DNA of 64,000 bases, from assembly GCA_015179045.1 (NCBI GenBank), contig WHUZ01000023.1, positions 62,001 to 126,000 on the forward strand, in the 5' to 3' direction. The position numbers and the translations under genes were made by a program. This document shows positions 45,207-57,810 of the stretch, in pieces (positions within the stretch are counted from its first letter, which is position 1; every line of letters starts with the position of its first letter). Source of the DNA: Kalaharituber pfeilii. Its lineage: Eukaryota > Ascomycota > Pezizomycetes > Pezizales > Pezizaceae. The notes beneath the pieces were generated by a model. The model searched no databases. It had not been told where the DNA came from and was given only the letters and a program-made list of their open reading frames with translations.

Positions 45207-48167
45207 TATATTTGACTGAATACGGCAGTAGATTGAGAAGCGAAGGAACCTACTGGGAATGGGAGGGGAGGGTAGTTGTGGTAAGGGGGAGGGGGGGGGG
45301 GGGGTGGTTGGGATCAAGTGAATGCTGAGCAGTGGGGAAGTATCAGGCTTCTATAGTATCTCTCTTTACCCCACAGAGACAGGCAATGGTAGGGTCAGTG
45401 AAGGCACCAAGTAAGCACAAGTATGTTCAAGAATGAAGCAAGTATGCTACGGCTAAGAGTAGCACAGAGATGCCGATAAACGCTTTGGCCCACACGGAAG
45501 GTCGAATTGAGATGACACGGATGGGCTTTGGTGCTTGGTGCTTTGGTGCTTGTTATCAGGTTGGGGTTGGGGTTGGGGGGGGGGGTTCCTAGCTGAGATA
45601 TTTGTGGGAGGACGGGATTGTTCCTGAAGCAGGACGATACGCAGGCCATTGTGCTATTGAAGTAGAAGAGTAGTGTCATGCCGCCATGTCATGTCTTATG
45701 ATGGGGGGGGTGGGGATGGGGGGGGGGGGTGTACGAGGACGTCGTAGTAAGTTGCAACTACGGAAAAAAGGCTGGGTTGAAAATCGTTCGAACCCTTGAT
45801 GTAATTGAGTTGAGCCATTGCCACATTTTTCCAATGTAGGCGGCGCGTGCCAGGCGGAGTGCGAAGGGCATGCGCGTTCCGGAAAAGTGAATGTGAATGT
45901 GTGTGGGGTGGGGTAGAGCTTAAAGGGGGTGTGAATCTGGTAGAATCATATCGGTGGAGTGGGTTTATTGCTACATTAGCTAGCGACTACGAGTTGACTT
46001 TCAAGGGCGGTCGTCAAGGTTTGCATTAATTTTTGGGTTGGGCTGTGGGCTGGGCGCCGCCGGGGGGGTGAGGAGGGAAGGGTTGGTTTTGCGAGGATGG
46101 GAGGAGTTTGCGATTAGGCGGATGGGGATAGTCTTGCTGTGCCCAGGGCGAGGGAAGCATGCGGTGAGGGCGAGCGGGCTAAGGTAGGGAGGTAGGGAGG
46201 TAGGGCAGTGTGTGTGGACATACGGGGGCATCCGGACTGCGTGCGTAGCAGCCTCTTTCTTTTTTCTTTTCTCTTTTCCTGCTGTTTGTACATATTATTA
46301 TTTCATTCATGTAGCAGGCGTGGACACGGAGCTGGGGGCGTTTGGCTGTGTGGTGCAAGTGCGCCGCCTCTCTGTGAGCGACCGGAAGGGATGATTGGGA
46401 TGGATCAAGGGCGGCGTGCGTGTGAGGCCATGGCAGCGCTGAGCGCTGATGACTGGGCGGGGCGTGCCGGGGAGGGTGGCATGGCCCATGGCCCAGCAGC
46501 AAAGCAGCAGCCAGCAGTGACTGGGAGGAGGGCTGTTGGTGCCGCTCCTGGCTGGGCGCTGAGCTGCTGAGCTGCTGCTGAGCTGCTGCTGCCGGAGCCT
46601 GTCTGGTACTGTACCATGTACAAGCGCAGCAGCGGTACTCACTAATAATGCCCCAGGTGCGTTCTGAACGCCCCCCCCCCGTCCTAGCACAAGAGCCACT
46701 CAACCGCCCCCTTCCCCCAAAGCAGCTCCCAGCACTGCCAGCAACCCACAGTTAGTGGCACTGAGCCGGCTCCACGACAACCCGCTTACCTCCCGGTGCT
46801 CTGCGTTTCTTCTTTCCTTTTACAAGTACTCTCGGTTTCTATTAACAAAGTCCTGATCGACCTCTTTGATCCGGCCGAGCTGGGGCTGGGAATGGCGACT
46901 AGGGCGACCAGACTGGCTAGGATTTGGTTTGATTGCTTCACATTATTAGCTGGCTTCACAAAATTATCCATAATTATAATCTCTCCTCGGGAGCCGCGAG
47001 CAGCGGCGGCGGTGGAGTGCTAATAGTAGGTTAGTTATTGCAGTTGGACTAGCCTGCAATCAGAGAGGGGCCATCAGAGGTCTAGTGAGCACCTGCGACG
47101 GCGACGACGCCTTCGATCCCACCCATCTGAGCTTGAAGCAGACCTGACTTGCCTGTCCGTCTGCTTCACACATGGGGTCATAGGCCCGCTAGCAGAGCAA
47201 ATGGCAAAAGGAAAAAAAAAAAGGTCCGAATCATAAAGCACTTCTTTCTCGTGCTTTCCACTTCCCCAACTTGCAGCAGAGTTGATTGATTGTTCATAGT
47301 GTCATGATTATTGAGTCGATATAGCGGACCAATTAACCCCGCTTGCCAAAATACTACTAGTCCTAAGAGTGGTGACTTTCGCTTGCTTGGCTGCTGCCGT
47401 AATGTTTATAGACAAATGGACACATATCCTAATGTCATTGACTCGTAAGTACGTAAAAATAAACATTGTCGTATAATGAAAAACATATTTATACTCGTCT
47501 CGTGAACATTATATTCAAGTATTTCGGTTTCTGAACTCGATCTGATACTAATATTGCGAATCTCTGGAGTAATCCCCGTGTGGCAGTGGTGTGTGGAGGC
47601 CTTTTAAGCGTGACAGACATCATGATTGGGTTAAGACCAACATACGTGTAACATCTGTTATGCTTGACAGAAAATAGAAACTCAGTGCAGGGCTTAAGTG
47701 GTAAACTTCAGGGTATGTCAAAATCATGGTTCTCGTCGTGACTGGATTATGGCTATGATGAAAGGCAATACGAAAATTTCCATGAGCGCTTCATTCCCAG
47801 CTAAGAGGATGACGAGGCGATATATGCATCATAACCTGTAACCTCATCCAGCTCCGTGTTGAACGTTATAATTAACAGGAAAGGAGTTCCGTTTGCAAGC
47901 TTTCCTTAGTCTGGTTGGCGCGGTCACCGATGAGCTTTTCTGTGCTAATCCCTGTGCGTATTTGGAAGTCTCAGCACTGCCAAATTGCACAAAGTAGGTT
48001 CTAACAATTGCAACAGCATGGCATAAACCAATGTACGTCTGGCGGTTCTACAGCCTCTCGAAACCTTCTTTTTATCGTCAGTGCCGCTTTGCCCGTTAGC
48101 CTGTAAGTGCGAAGTTGGGTCTGATCCTTTCTCTCACGGAACATAACCACGCAAATGACAGCACCAT

Positions 48168-48560
48168 TCAGAAGGGAAAAAAAAAAAAAGAAAAGCGACC
48201 ATACCACTCGCCGTCTCTCACAGGATATGTTTCGTGTGGAACAAGTATGAAAAATAAATCAGCAATATTTTCGCCAAGACAAGAAGGAGATGTAAATAGC
48301 AGGAGTCTGTCATGTAAGCCCCACTCGACATGCGGCATGTTGACATCCTCGACTGGCAGTGAACGAGCAAGGAGTTTGCGAACGAGAAATTTAGCAGGAA
48401 ATAGTCTAGCCATCCCAGGCCGTAACAAGGCATAGCGCTTTTGTAGTATAGTCTGGTTGTGCTCATTTTGCTGCGCCAAAAGTAGAGATAAACATTCTGA
48501 AATGCTGACGGGAAAGCACTCAACAGGACGGTGAATCTTGCCGTATTCTCGTTCATTTTA
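48168..48560 (-). pseudogene. Coding-like exon or gene fragment, unknown family
   Basis: A minus-strand frame opens just after a stop near 48565 and reads REYGKIHRPVECFPVSISEC, LSLLLAQQNEHNQTILQKRY, ALLRPGMARLFPAKFLVRKL, DVNMPHVEWGLHDRLLLFTS and IADLFFILVPHETYPVRDGE before running into a poly-T tract. Its composition is protein-like and mixed, unlike the low-complexity frames nearby. No start codon is in frame and no continuation could be joined convincingly; a donor-like GTATGG follows GEW. Inference: an internal exon of an unrecognised gene, or a remnant of one. No family was recognised. Confidence 0.3.
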
Positions 48561-51388
48561 GACTGTCTGCCTTCCAACTAGTTCGAGCTTGCTACGATCT
48601 TCTTTTACCCATCATTGCTGCGTTTAGGTACGATGCTCTGCCTATTTCCTAATATGTATGTGTTTCCACCTATGAGGCCCACTGGGGTGCAACGTGACTT
48701 TCACCGGTATAGGGTGGCGGAAATGGAAGCCCGGAAACATAAGGAGGAACGGATTGCGAGCGCGAAAATACCAAGCTTGGAACATGAACAGGCAAAAGAA
48801 ATGCAGGGCAGCAAGGCCCTGCCCAGAGCATGCTGAATTTATTACGACTGGCTGATCGAAAGCAGTCATCAATCGGTATTCCGCAGCCGCCATTGGTTCG
48901 CGGTGGTCATGCACAGCAGGTTATTGAAACGTGCAGAGCGGCGACGAACTCGTGTGGGGACAATATTTGAAGCTGAGAAACGCGAATGCACCAGACGCAC
49001 ACGGTCAGATGCTGGTGCTACATAACTCCTAGTATTGCTGTACCTGCTCTGGTGAGCAATAAACCAGGACACACCCCTCCCATCTATTAGATGTCCTGTG
49101 GGCTAGAAAGAACCGCACGCATATTCAGCCATTAAGGCATGGCATGCACCAGCATGGGCGTATTGTCAGAAGTGGCCAGAGTATCACCGATTATATGAGA
49201 GATAAGCAACAATGGGTTATCGAGTATGAGCCATCGCAGCCAACACGGCCAATGAAGGACATTCTTGCGGGTGCAAGATCAAAGCAACACCCTTTCCTAC
49301 GAGTCATCAGCAGAAGGCAAAATACTAAAGTTGTACATGAACGCATTAGGACGAGGAAAGGAACAGAAGATGTGTAAGGACTTTTCTGGATAAGCTGCTT
49401 CTCAATAATTGGTCCACAAATCATATGGATGAATTATCGACAATTTTCCTCGTGCTAGGAAAACGAGCTTTTGGCCCATTCTCGACTTCTTTAGCCTCCG
49501 TATTCAAGGATTTCCAAATCCCAGTCGAAGGGTTTTCGGCCAGTTACGTGAACTGACTACACAATCACATCTCTCGGCCGCTGGGAACATAATTGGCTGC
49601 TAATGTTCTGTATTACAAGAACTGAAGCAGTTCGGTGTTCGGGTATGCGCGCCCAGGATCTTCAATGGAAACTGGCATTGTCAGTTCTAGCCCACGTTCA
49701 CCGCACTGGAAACGGCATTTGTTTCTATCTCCTTGCATAGTGCTTGGAGATTTAGCGGCGAGGATTGAAGACATGACTTAGGCAGGTATCCTAGTAAATG
49801 AATGCCGAATAATCAACTCAAGACTCTAAAAGTAGGTAGAAGATTTTGTGCAGTAAGAATGATAAACATTTATGAGGCCCATCCGACACCCATTAAATTT
49901 GTTAGGTCTCACAGGCGTTAATCACCGACAGCTAGATTTCAGGAGCGCTTTAGTTAGAACCTTGAGCCAAGGATAAGGCCAGTCGGACATGAAAAGGGGA
50001 AGGTTGAGGAGATGCGGTCAGGATGATCACTACGACGTTGCATGACTTCGGTTGTAGCGTATGTGTTGAGTGTATCATAGCATCAAAAGAGGGCACAAGG
50101 TTGAGAGCTTGGACTGAACAGATTTGAGCAACCAAGCCTCACTCAAGCCTGCAAGGCTATCTAAATTATCGCAAGATATGATTGGCGAAGAGGAAGAGTG
50201 AGCCGCCTCTGAAGAACTTGTAATGCACATAAAAGGCAAATCTAACAACTTGACGAATCGAGTTGGATGACGACTGATTGGGGCTTTGTCCTCATAAGGG
50301 CTGCAAGGAGGTTTAGTAAGGGTCATTTTCAATAAGAAACCGGACGCTATTCAATAATTATGCTTCACCCTAGAAACTCAGTCAGGTTTGATCGGAACTG
50401 CCGAAGCAACAGGTATTGTGGGGCGCACTATGATATTGCCTTCCTTCGGATGAAATGGCCTGCGGCGAACGTGGCCGTGAAGCATTGCGACAAACAGTGC
50501 CTGTAGCCTCGGTAATGGCAATGTGTTGTATAGATTGGTAACGGCTCTATGTGTAGGGGCCTAGGTCGCGGTAAACGTCGTTTCAGGCTTGAGCATATAA
50601 AAAAGGAAAATGGTAACGGGGTAAATAATAGGTAAGAACAAAAGCCTGTAGTTACGGTACGAGAATAATCATTGGCGTGAGCCGGCGGGAAGTATCCCAT
50701 CGGTATGAGAACCTCAAACGGCATTGGTAATAAAGAGTGGCTAGGTCACTTCACCGAGCCATCTCATTGGCCAGATGGAGAAGCCAGCTGCCTTAGCCGT
50801 GGCTTTCAGTGCCGTAAGACAAAAAGAGGGAGCCAGCATGTTATGCCGAAAGGGGATAGAATATTACAGCGACGTGATGATGCTGCCGTGAGCAACTCTC
50901 TGGCTAAAAGAGCTCTGAGTGAGGTGGAACCTGTCCTAGTCTGGCCTGTCCCTAAGCGAGCCGTTTGAAGTCAAGTCTCCCTTGTCATGTGAGACTCCCA
51001 GCTGTGCCTCCGGTGACGGTGATCGCGCGCCACGTATAGCGAGCGGTATGTAGAAATCGAGTCTGTTGGAGGGACTTCGAGGTGTGTTGGGTCGGGTGAG
51101 ATGGAATTGATACTTTGGCGCGTCTCTGCTTCAATCGAGCAGCAAGCTCGAAGGCCAACCCGTATGATAGACATGCTTCGTGGGTCAAGGGAGACGGCCA
51201 TATTCCAGACAAGGGTTAATTTGGAGTAATGTATCATACCTTGCAATCCTTTCCAGATTCTGAGTGTCGTTTAGCCTTGAGCAGTGTGCCTACTGTAATC
51301 TAGTAGAAAGAAAAATCATAGACTGTTATATCATAGATAGAGTTAAGTCAATCTGGTTTGGTGGAGGGCGTGCCATTTACCTTCTTTG

Positions 51389-51487
51389 TACAGTGACCCG
51401 TAGAAAGTCTTGGATTGGGCAATATTACCCCAATATTGCCTAATCCAAATATTGCCTAATCCCCAAGACTTTTTACTGGTCACTGTA
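51389..51487. mobile_element. Tc1/mariner-type MITE, 99 bp
   Basis: Near-palindromic element with terminal inverted repeats of about 40 bp. The left end reads TACAGTGACCCGTAGAAAGT and the right end, reverse-complemented, TACAGTGACCAGTAAAAAGT. Both arms continue through GTCTTGG and a GGCAATATT block. The TA at each tip fits the TA target duplication of Tc1/mariner or pogo/Fot1 elements, and CAGTGACC is a plausible transposon end. There is no coding capacity. Inference: a non-autonomous miniature element mobilised by a transposase elsewhere in the genome. Confidence 0.8.
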
Positions 51488-53543
51488 GCACCCGGTCAAG
51501 ATATATCACCTGAATGGTCACAGTGTGAAAGTTGGAGAACGGTCGTTCTTGTGTCAAAGAAGGGGCAAGATATCATCTCGCAACTTTACTGGTCCCAAGT
51601 GCTTAGTGCTCTAAGTCGCCCGCTGGGACGCGGTGGCATATCCCGGTAAGCTCAATGTTCTCCTCTGTGTTCGTAATTCATCTTAAAACCGAAGACAAAG
51701 AGCTTCTACCTTGAACAGCTTCACAAGATTCAGCGCCTACAATGCGTTAATCAGTTTAGGTATAGGTGATGTCTAAATCTCTGACAAAGAAAAACACAAA
51801 GGAGTGAATGTTGAGAAATCGTGTATTGTCATGCCTAGCTCAAGCTGACGGCAACAAGATTAACGCTTCATCCCAGTACGAGCCGAATTTATTTGATTCG
51901 AATAGAAAACTGATACTCGAGGTGAACTGTTCTCGTGAGAGTCTGGCACGAGAACAGAGGTGAACGCTTTTTTGGGGAGAGATATTTCTCCTAGTCTTAT
52001 TGCTTCCATGAGGTTTTGCTGTTACACAGGAATCTAAGACTACTTCTAGCAAAACTTTTGAGGAAGGCGATTCCGTAAAAGAGGTCTAGGTATCGCCAAT
52101 GATGAAGTAAGGACGGATCCCAACTACGTACATACACATTTCCGATGCTCTATATCCATGAATCCAGCTAGTAAGAGGTGGTTATTAGAAGAGATGCTAG
52201 TAGGCCATGATTCCTTCTTATTTCGCCATGGCAACAAACAAACACGCTGTTTGTCAAATTCAGCACCTTGAAGTCTAGCACATGTGACCCAGTTTGTGAT
52301 TGGGATGTGAGAAAGCGTCATCATTGCAAGAAGCATATGTGATCCTAGAATGTGTGATCACATGACCTTGGCCTTGGTGTCTTGGCTAGGTGACTTGTAA
52401 TGTTTCTGCCTTGCCCTGACTCTTCCCTTCCTTAGCAGTTAGATACCGAAGCGATCATCAAAGAGACAAAAGTTATACATATCCTGTGGACACATGGAAG
52501 GTATGGGGGAGAAAAATCATCACTTTGAGGCTGCCATAGCTTGTTGACTATCTCACAAGTATTATACGTACTGCGTGTTCAGGTCTGTGGAAAAACAAGG
52601 AAACTTGACAATTGTTAATATGCTTTTACTGACGTAAATATTGGATATTCAGGTAGGCGGTTATGTAATAAGTCTGATGGTGATGCCTTCCCAGTAAAGG
52701 ATGCCGGGCTTCATCTAGGGACGGGTTAGCTTCAACGCGTACAAGCTACAAACCACACATATATTCGATAACCCTACTCTGCCCATGACTTCTGAAGGCC
52801 ATGGCGCCCATGGTACCATGAGTTGCTGTAACCTTGATCTGGAGATTTAAATCAGAAGTATGGATTTCCTGCGTGGGGAGGGGTGAGGGATAAAGAATGT
52901 GAGGATCAAGCAGTTGGAGTTGTGCTTGTACTCTTGTTAGCTACCACAGGCTCGACAGCACTCTTGAAATACATAAGTTTAGTGATAGTCATAACAGATG
53001 CCCACCCGCCACCAATGCTTCTCCATGGCAGGATCTGCACGGGATGGACGGGCTGATGTGGAAAGGCGGACACAGACAAGCTGAGGTCATCATTAATTCT
53101 ATTGCTGCCTAGGATCACTTGGTTCTGCGTTCTTGTTTCGATTGGGTGGCCATAGCCTACCTTAGTATATATCTGGAAGCAGACCGAGGCTGGGGCTAAA
53201 GAGGAAGCAGCGATGGCAACCTACCTATCATCGGCTACCACTAGATGCATAATCACACCATTGACACTTTGCCTGATTGTATCACTCTACTGGGTACCGG
53301 CTCTATACGAGAGATTTCAATTGCGAGTGGCTGCATTTTGGTGGTCCTACATCATAGTGCTTTGTGAGAACAAGCAAGCAAACGGAGTTCAAAGGATAAC
53401 GGAGTACGGCAAACACCTTCAAAGTACCTACTAAGAAACGACGGCGAGGCATTGGTAGTGGCTGACACAAGTCTACACGAACCACCAACTTCCCGGAGAA
53501 AAGTTCAAGAATATTTTTCAGCCACGACTCTACTCAGCAACAG

Positions 53544-55679
53544 ATGGAGGCCGTAAACAAGGCCGTTGAAACAGTCACACACGCAATCTGGGGCGGCAAC
53601 AGCAGCAGCGATGAGCAACATCGTCAACCGCAGCTGCCTACTCCCCAGAACGCACAGCAGCAGACAAAGGACTCGTGTGAGGGCGTGCCTACCCAGCAGC
53701 ACAATTACAAGCCAACTGAGCACATGATCCGTGATGACGCAGACACAGGGATTACGGGTGAGCGTCTTCCGACTGCGGGACCGGGGCATTCAATTTACTT
53801 GAACAAACCAATTGTTACTACTACTAGTGAGACATCTACGTTAACGGATACGGAGCCAGGCTTTGCCAATCTTTCGCTAAAAAGTGTAAATGCGGAGGGT
53901 GATATCTTAGGAGAACGAGGGCCGTATTTGAAAGATACAGGTGTCATCGGACACCGTAGGGTTGATAGTGGGCATGATGCGGATTTTGAGCCTGAGGAGA
54001 AGGGTACTACGGGGGCTCAGCAGAGGTACGGGGTTGAGAGAGGCTACGAAGATGGAATTAAGAGGACGACCTCTATGAACGAGATGCAGGTAGATCCAAG
54101 TATTCGGACTACGGAAGGGTATCCTAGGCCGAAGTTTGTGGGTACGGAGCAAGGTGAAGATAGGATTCGTAGAGCGGATGGAAGGGAGAGGGTCAAGTTT
54201 AATGACCCTGCCGGTGCAACTGGGTCTTTAAGACCCAGTGAGGACAAGGAGAATAGGAATAGGGAGAAAGTCGAATCCAGGGGTATCAAATATGCGGACC
54301 TCAGAGGGTCAATGCCCAGGGGGACCCGGGTTGGGACGGTTCAGGAAGGGGGGAGATACGCTGAGGAGCAACAGCCGTTCCACCAGCAGCAGCAGCAGCA
54401 GCGCAGTCAGCAGCAACAGCGAGAGAAGGATCTTGAGGAGGCGCAGACGGCGCAGACAGGAGGATTAGCAGCTACGGCTGGTAGTGGAAGGTTCCCGGCA
54501 TCCAAATCTCACTCTGCACAGAGTAGCCAGCAGCAGACACGTTCCGTCCTTGAGGACTCGTCACAGACTAACCCTGCCCCACCACAACGTGATATCCAGC
54601 CCTCCCATGACCCTCAAGACGCCAGTCTCACTGGCACCAAGTACGCCCTGGAAACCCCCATCCACACAGTGACCTCTGATACCACGTCCCGCACCACTGA
54701 CCAAGGCCACGAGCAGCCTGCTCAAACTAGGCCTCCGCAGCCAACCCAACACCAACCGATCACCGAGCAATCCACGCTCGGCCCTCAACGTGAGGGAATC
54801 TCTTCCACCAACGAACCCACTTCCCAAGGCGGGATTACCAATCCTGCGGCCACCAACACGATCACACCAATGGGGCCCGGGCAAACGCAGGCCATTGGTG
54901 GGCGTATGGAGCCCTCTGTTGGCGCGGACCCGAAACATGTCCAGCAGCCGACGCAGAAGCAGCAAGGCGGGGATAGGCCGCTGGAAGAGCCGAGTGGGGA
55001 CTTAAAGAGTGGTAAGGAGCAGAGGCAGGGAGAGAATAAGGAGGAGGCGGGGCATTATGTGAAGAGTACAGGGGTAGCAGCTGAGGGGGGTGATTTTGAT
55101 GCGGCGAAGCCGGGGGCGGGGAAGGAGGCGGATAGATTGTGAGTTTCCATTTTGGTACCTGTGATGTTCTCGTATAATTTGTTTTACCTTCAACTAATTG
55201 CTAATCTTTTTTGTTGCAGGCTTGAACAAGCTGGCCTCCATCGCACGGAGCAGGGAGCAGCAAGTACCAAAAGTGATCGTGGACATGAACATGGACTGCA
55301 TTTGCCTCACCATCATCATCTTCATCATCACCATGATGCAGAGACTGCTGTTGGCACTACGGGAACGGGAGTGGGGAAGAGTGGAGGCCCTGCAGGGAAT
55401 GCAAGGATGGGAGCGACGGCGGAGTCAGAAGGTACCAAAAGTGATGATGGACACGAACATGGACTGCATTTGCCTCATCGTCATCATCATCATCATCATC
55501 CTCACCACCACCATCTTCACCTTCATCTTCATCATGATACAGAGACTGCTGTTGGGACCAGAGGCTCCGGGGTGGGGAAGAATGGAGGCCCTGCAGGGAA
55601 TGCGGCGGCAGAGACAGAAGGAAAGAGGGGCGGGTTTGGGGAGAAGATTAAGAAGATACATTTGCCTCATATGGAGTGA
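53544..55679 (+). CDS. Histidine-rich hydrophilic dehydrin-like protein
   Basis: Exons 53544-55138 and 55220-55679 give 684 residues. Seen: an N-terminal amphipathic segment (EAVNKAVETVTHAIWG), then an extremely hydrophilic Gln/Thr/Gly/Glu-rich body with poly-Gln around residues 283-298, and no hydrophobic core. Exon 2 carries two tandem copies of a module beginning KSDRGHEHGLHLPHHHH / KSDDGHEHGLHLPHRHHHH followed by ETAVGT-x-G-x-GVGK-x-GGPAGNA. The protein ends GGFGEKIKKIHLPHME, a Lys-rich terminus that recalls dehydrin K-segments. Inference: a disordered, stress-protective protein that may bind metal ions through its His clusters. The family is recognised only by style; fungal dehydrin-like proteins are diverse and no DPR motif is evident. 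The ATG is the first in frame. Confidence 0.8.
55278..55625 (+). repeat. Internal tandem duplication encoding His-rich modules
   Basis: Two copies of a roughly 170-bp unit within the second exon of the hydrophilic protein. Both start with ACCAAAAGTGAT and include GGACATGAACATGGACTGCA or its close variant; both end in a GGAGGCCCTGCAGGGAATGC block. The second copy has a longer CAT/CAC run, so the duplication was followed by expansion of His codons. Confidence 0.85.
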
Positions 55680-56111
55680 GTTGTAGTCTGTGTGTGTGCT
55701 GGCTGTAGGGAGTAAGAGGGGATAATATTGTCTTGAGGGTAAGTTGACGAGGAAAAGGAGTGGGGGATTGACGAGGACAGATTTCTTGGTAAATAAGTAG
55801 GTTAAGCCAATTTCTGGACGCTTAAGGTGAAAATGGGCCCTGAATAAATTAAAAAAAACATTTACGTAGGTATATACATGTTTAGTAGGTGGTGTTGATG
55901 ATGGTGACGAGGATGATGTAATGGGGCTTGCTGGTTTGTGGGGAACGAATGAAGGGCGTGAGTCACATTTGACATCATTGCCGGTTGAACAAAATTTTCA
56001 GCGTAAACACCTCAGTATTATTCTCATGAAAAAAAAAAAAAAAAAAAAAATGAAAAAAAAAACTCAGGTTGACACTTTGACACTCCGTTGCTTAGTAATG
56101 GGCCAAGAAAC
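55680..56111. other. Tail-to-tail intergenic region
   Basis: A 432-bp gap between the dehydrin-like gene and mdm10. It includes an A-rich tract near 56029-56060. It should hold both 3' UTRs; no further gene. Confidence 0.6.
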
Positions 56112-57810
56112 CTAAGAACTATACTGCACCTCGACCCCCACTCCCTTCACCACGCCCTCTCTCCGTCTGAAATCAATGTTCGCGCCTAAGCTGAATAGTA
56201 AGTGCTTGACCCTCCCTTCCCACAGAACGCCCAAGCCTGTCGAGAGTGTCCAGCGGGCCTTGAGGACGCCGGTGAAGGCGTCTGAGGGATTGTGCTGTGC
56301 GGTGATGGATATCGTGGGAGGGTTAATAGGCTCTGGCGCGTCCGGGAGCTCGAGCGGTGACGGGGCTGCGAAGGGAGACTGTTCGAAAGGGATGTGTTCG
56401 CTCCATGGTGACAGTGCAGACGTGGGGCCGGTGTTGAAAGATGATGAGGCGGTGGTGGCGGAGGAGGAGGAAGCAGAGGGCCATGTGCCGTGGGCACTTC
56501 GCCGTTTCCATAGCTCACAGCCCACCACGACGTCGGATTCGTAGGAGTATATGTTGAAGTCGAACCGTGAGCAGAAGGACATGTCGGGACCGGCCTTGAT
56601 GGCGTAGGTTGTCGAGAGGTGGCCCATGAGGGGACAGATTGTTAGGGTCATGGTGACAGGAGGGCCAGGGTGAGGGGGCAGGGTAGTGTAGCGGAGGCCG
56701 GTGGACAGTCCGCCGGACTTGTTGAGGACGCCATAGTAGAGTTCGGCGCCGAGGGAAAAGCGGCCCTGGGGGGGTTTGGGAGAGTCGGTAGAGGTGTCAG
56801 TGGTGCCGTTTCCGTTGTCTGTGCTGTGGCCGTTTCCGTTGCCGTTGGTTGTAGCGGGGGAGATGGGAGGTAGGGAGTCGGATTGAGATTGCTGAGCCTG
56901 GGATGATGGGGGTGAAGATAGAGGTGTCACCGCTGACCCATTCCCATTTACTTCCCCTAAGTCTCCAGGCGCCGGCACCAAAGGCGTATCGACAGGCGGT
57001 TCCGACGCTTTGCGTGGGTCATCCCCAAAATTGTACAATCCCCTCGCCCCAATGAGCCCCTCGCTCGTACTATACAAATACTCTGTGCTCCACTTGCCAA
57101 CGTCCTGCTGCAGCATCGCTAGTATTGTGCCTCCATTTTTCAGCTTTGCGTCGCTGACAGCTGAGATTCGGAGCTGGGATCTGGGGGAGCGGCGGCGCAG
57201 GTAGAGCATTTCGAGGGTCGAGGTGGGGAGGTACATGCGGCCGTAGAGGAGACTGTCTGGGGGTTAAGCTTGCGCGTGTCAGTTTGGGTTTTCTTCTGGA
57301 GCGGAGAGAGATTGAGGGTTTAACTTGGGGGGGAAATACACACCTCGTCTATCGATCCTCACTCCACCCTGCCATACCTCCCAATGCCACTTCTTCTCCG
57401 GCGCAATAAGGTGCCGTAGTTGGCGGTAACTTTGGACGACATCATGGAGGTCAACGTCCTGCGACTTGTGGACATTGTTGAGTGCGAGGGAAGAGTAGAG
57501 GTACGAGATGGAGCCGTCGACGACGCCAAGGTTCGAGAGGGTGTAGGAGGTGGCGAAGTTGGGAGAGGAGAGGGAGGAGAGGTGGAGGGAGAGGCCCCGG
57601 GGGGTGTGAAAGTCGAGGAGCGCTGTCTCGGGGGGAGGGGGGGGGGGTGGAGTTAGCTTCGACTGTATCTCTGGTGGTACTGTGCGGGGCTTGGGGGAGG
57701 TTTGCTCACTCACCCCTCGCGGTCGCCGTCAGGTTCGCATAGGAGTTGTCCTCGTTCCAGTTGGTGGCCTTGTAGAACGCCTGCTGGACGTAGTCCATGT
57801 ACGGAAGCAT
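56112..57810 (-). CDS. mdm10: Mitochondrial outer-membrane beta-barrel Mdm10
   Basis: Exons 57810-57714, 57622-57344 and 57256-56112 give 506 residues. Mdm10 is a VDAC-like beta-barrel that anchors the ERMES ER-mitochondria tether and also joins the SAM/TOB assembly complex (known). Seen: the conserved N-terminus [20 protein letters not shown] with [10 protein letters not shown], then [20 protein letters not shown], the strand series [60 protein letters not shown] and [20 protein letters not shown], and the C-terminal [20 protein letters not shown] with [20 protein letters not shown], a typical beta-signal end. Two low-complexity Ser/Asn/Gly-rich loops lengthen it relative to yeast. Divergent from mrt4 with a 282-bp shared promoter. 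Very secure. Confidence 0.95.

Larger units (their letters stand above)
45207..53543. other. Gene-poor 8.3-kb region
   Basis: No intact gene is recognisable. From 45207 to 46800 it is G-rich with G runs (about 45292-45304, 45721-45730) and GCTGCTGA repeats near 46556-46590, probably the promoter and long leader of the cyclin. From 47000 to 53500 base composition is ordinary and frames are short. A coding-like minus-strand segment (48168-48560), plus-strand fragments near 48657-49376 and a MITE at 51389-51487 are listed or discussed separately. Confidence 0.55.

Noticed and set aside
46179..46703. Overlapping frames of 120 to 174 codons upstream of the cyclin gene
   Set aside because: GC-rich low-complexity sequence open on both strands, Ala/Gln/Ser-rich; more likely promoter and leader.
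50705..50968. 87-codon plus-strand frame
   Set aside because: Read as possibly coding, but no motif, partner exon or conserved feature was found.
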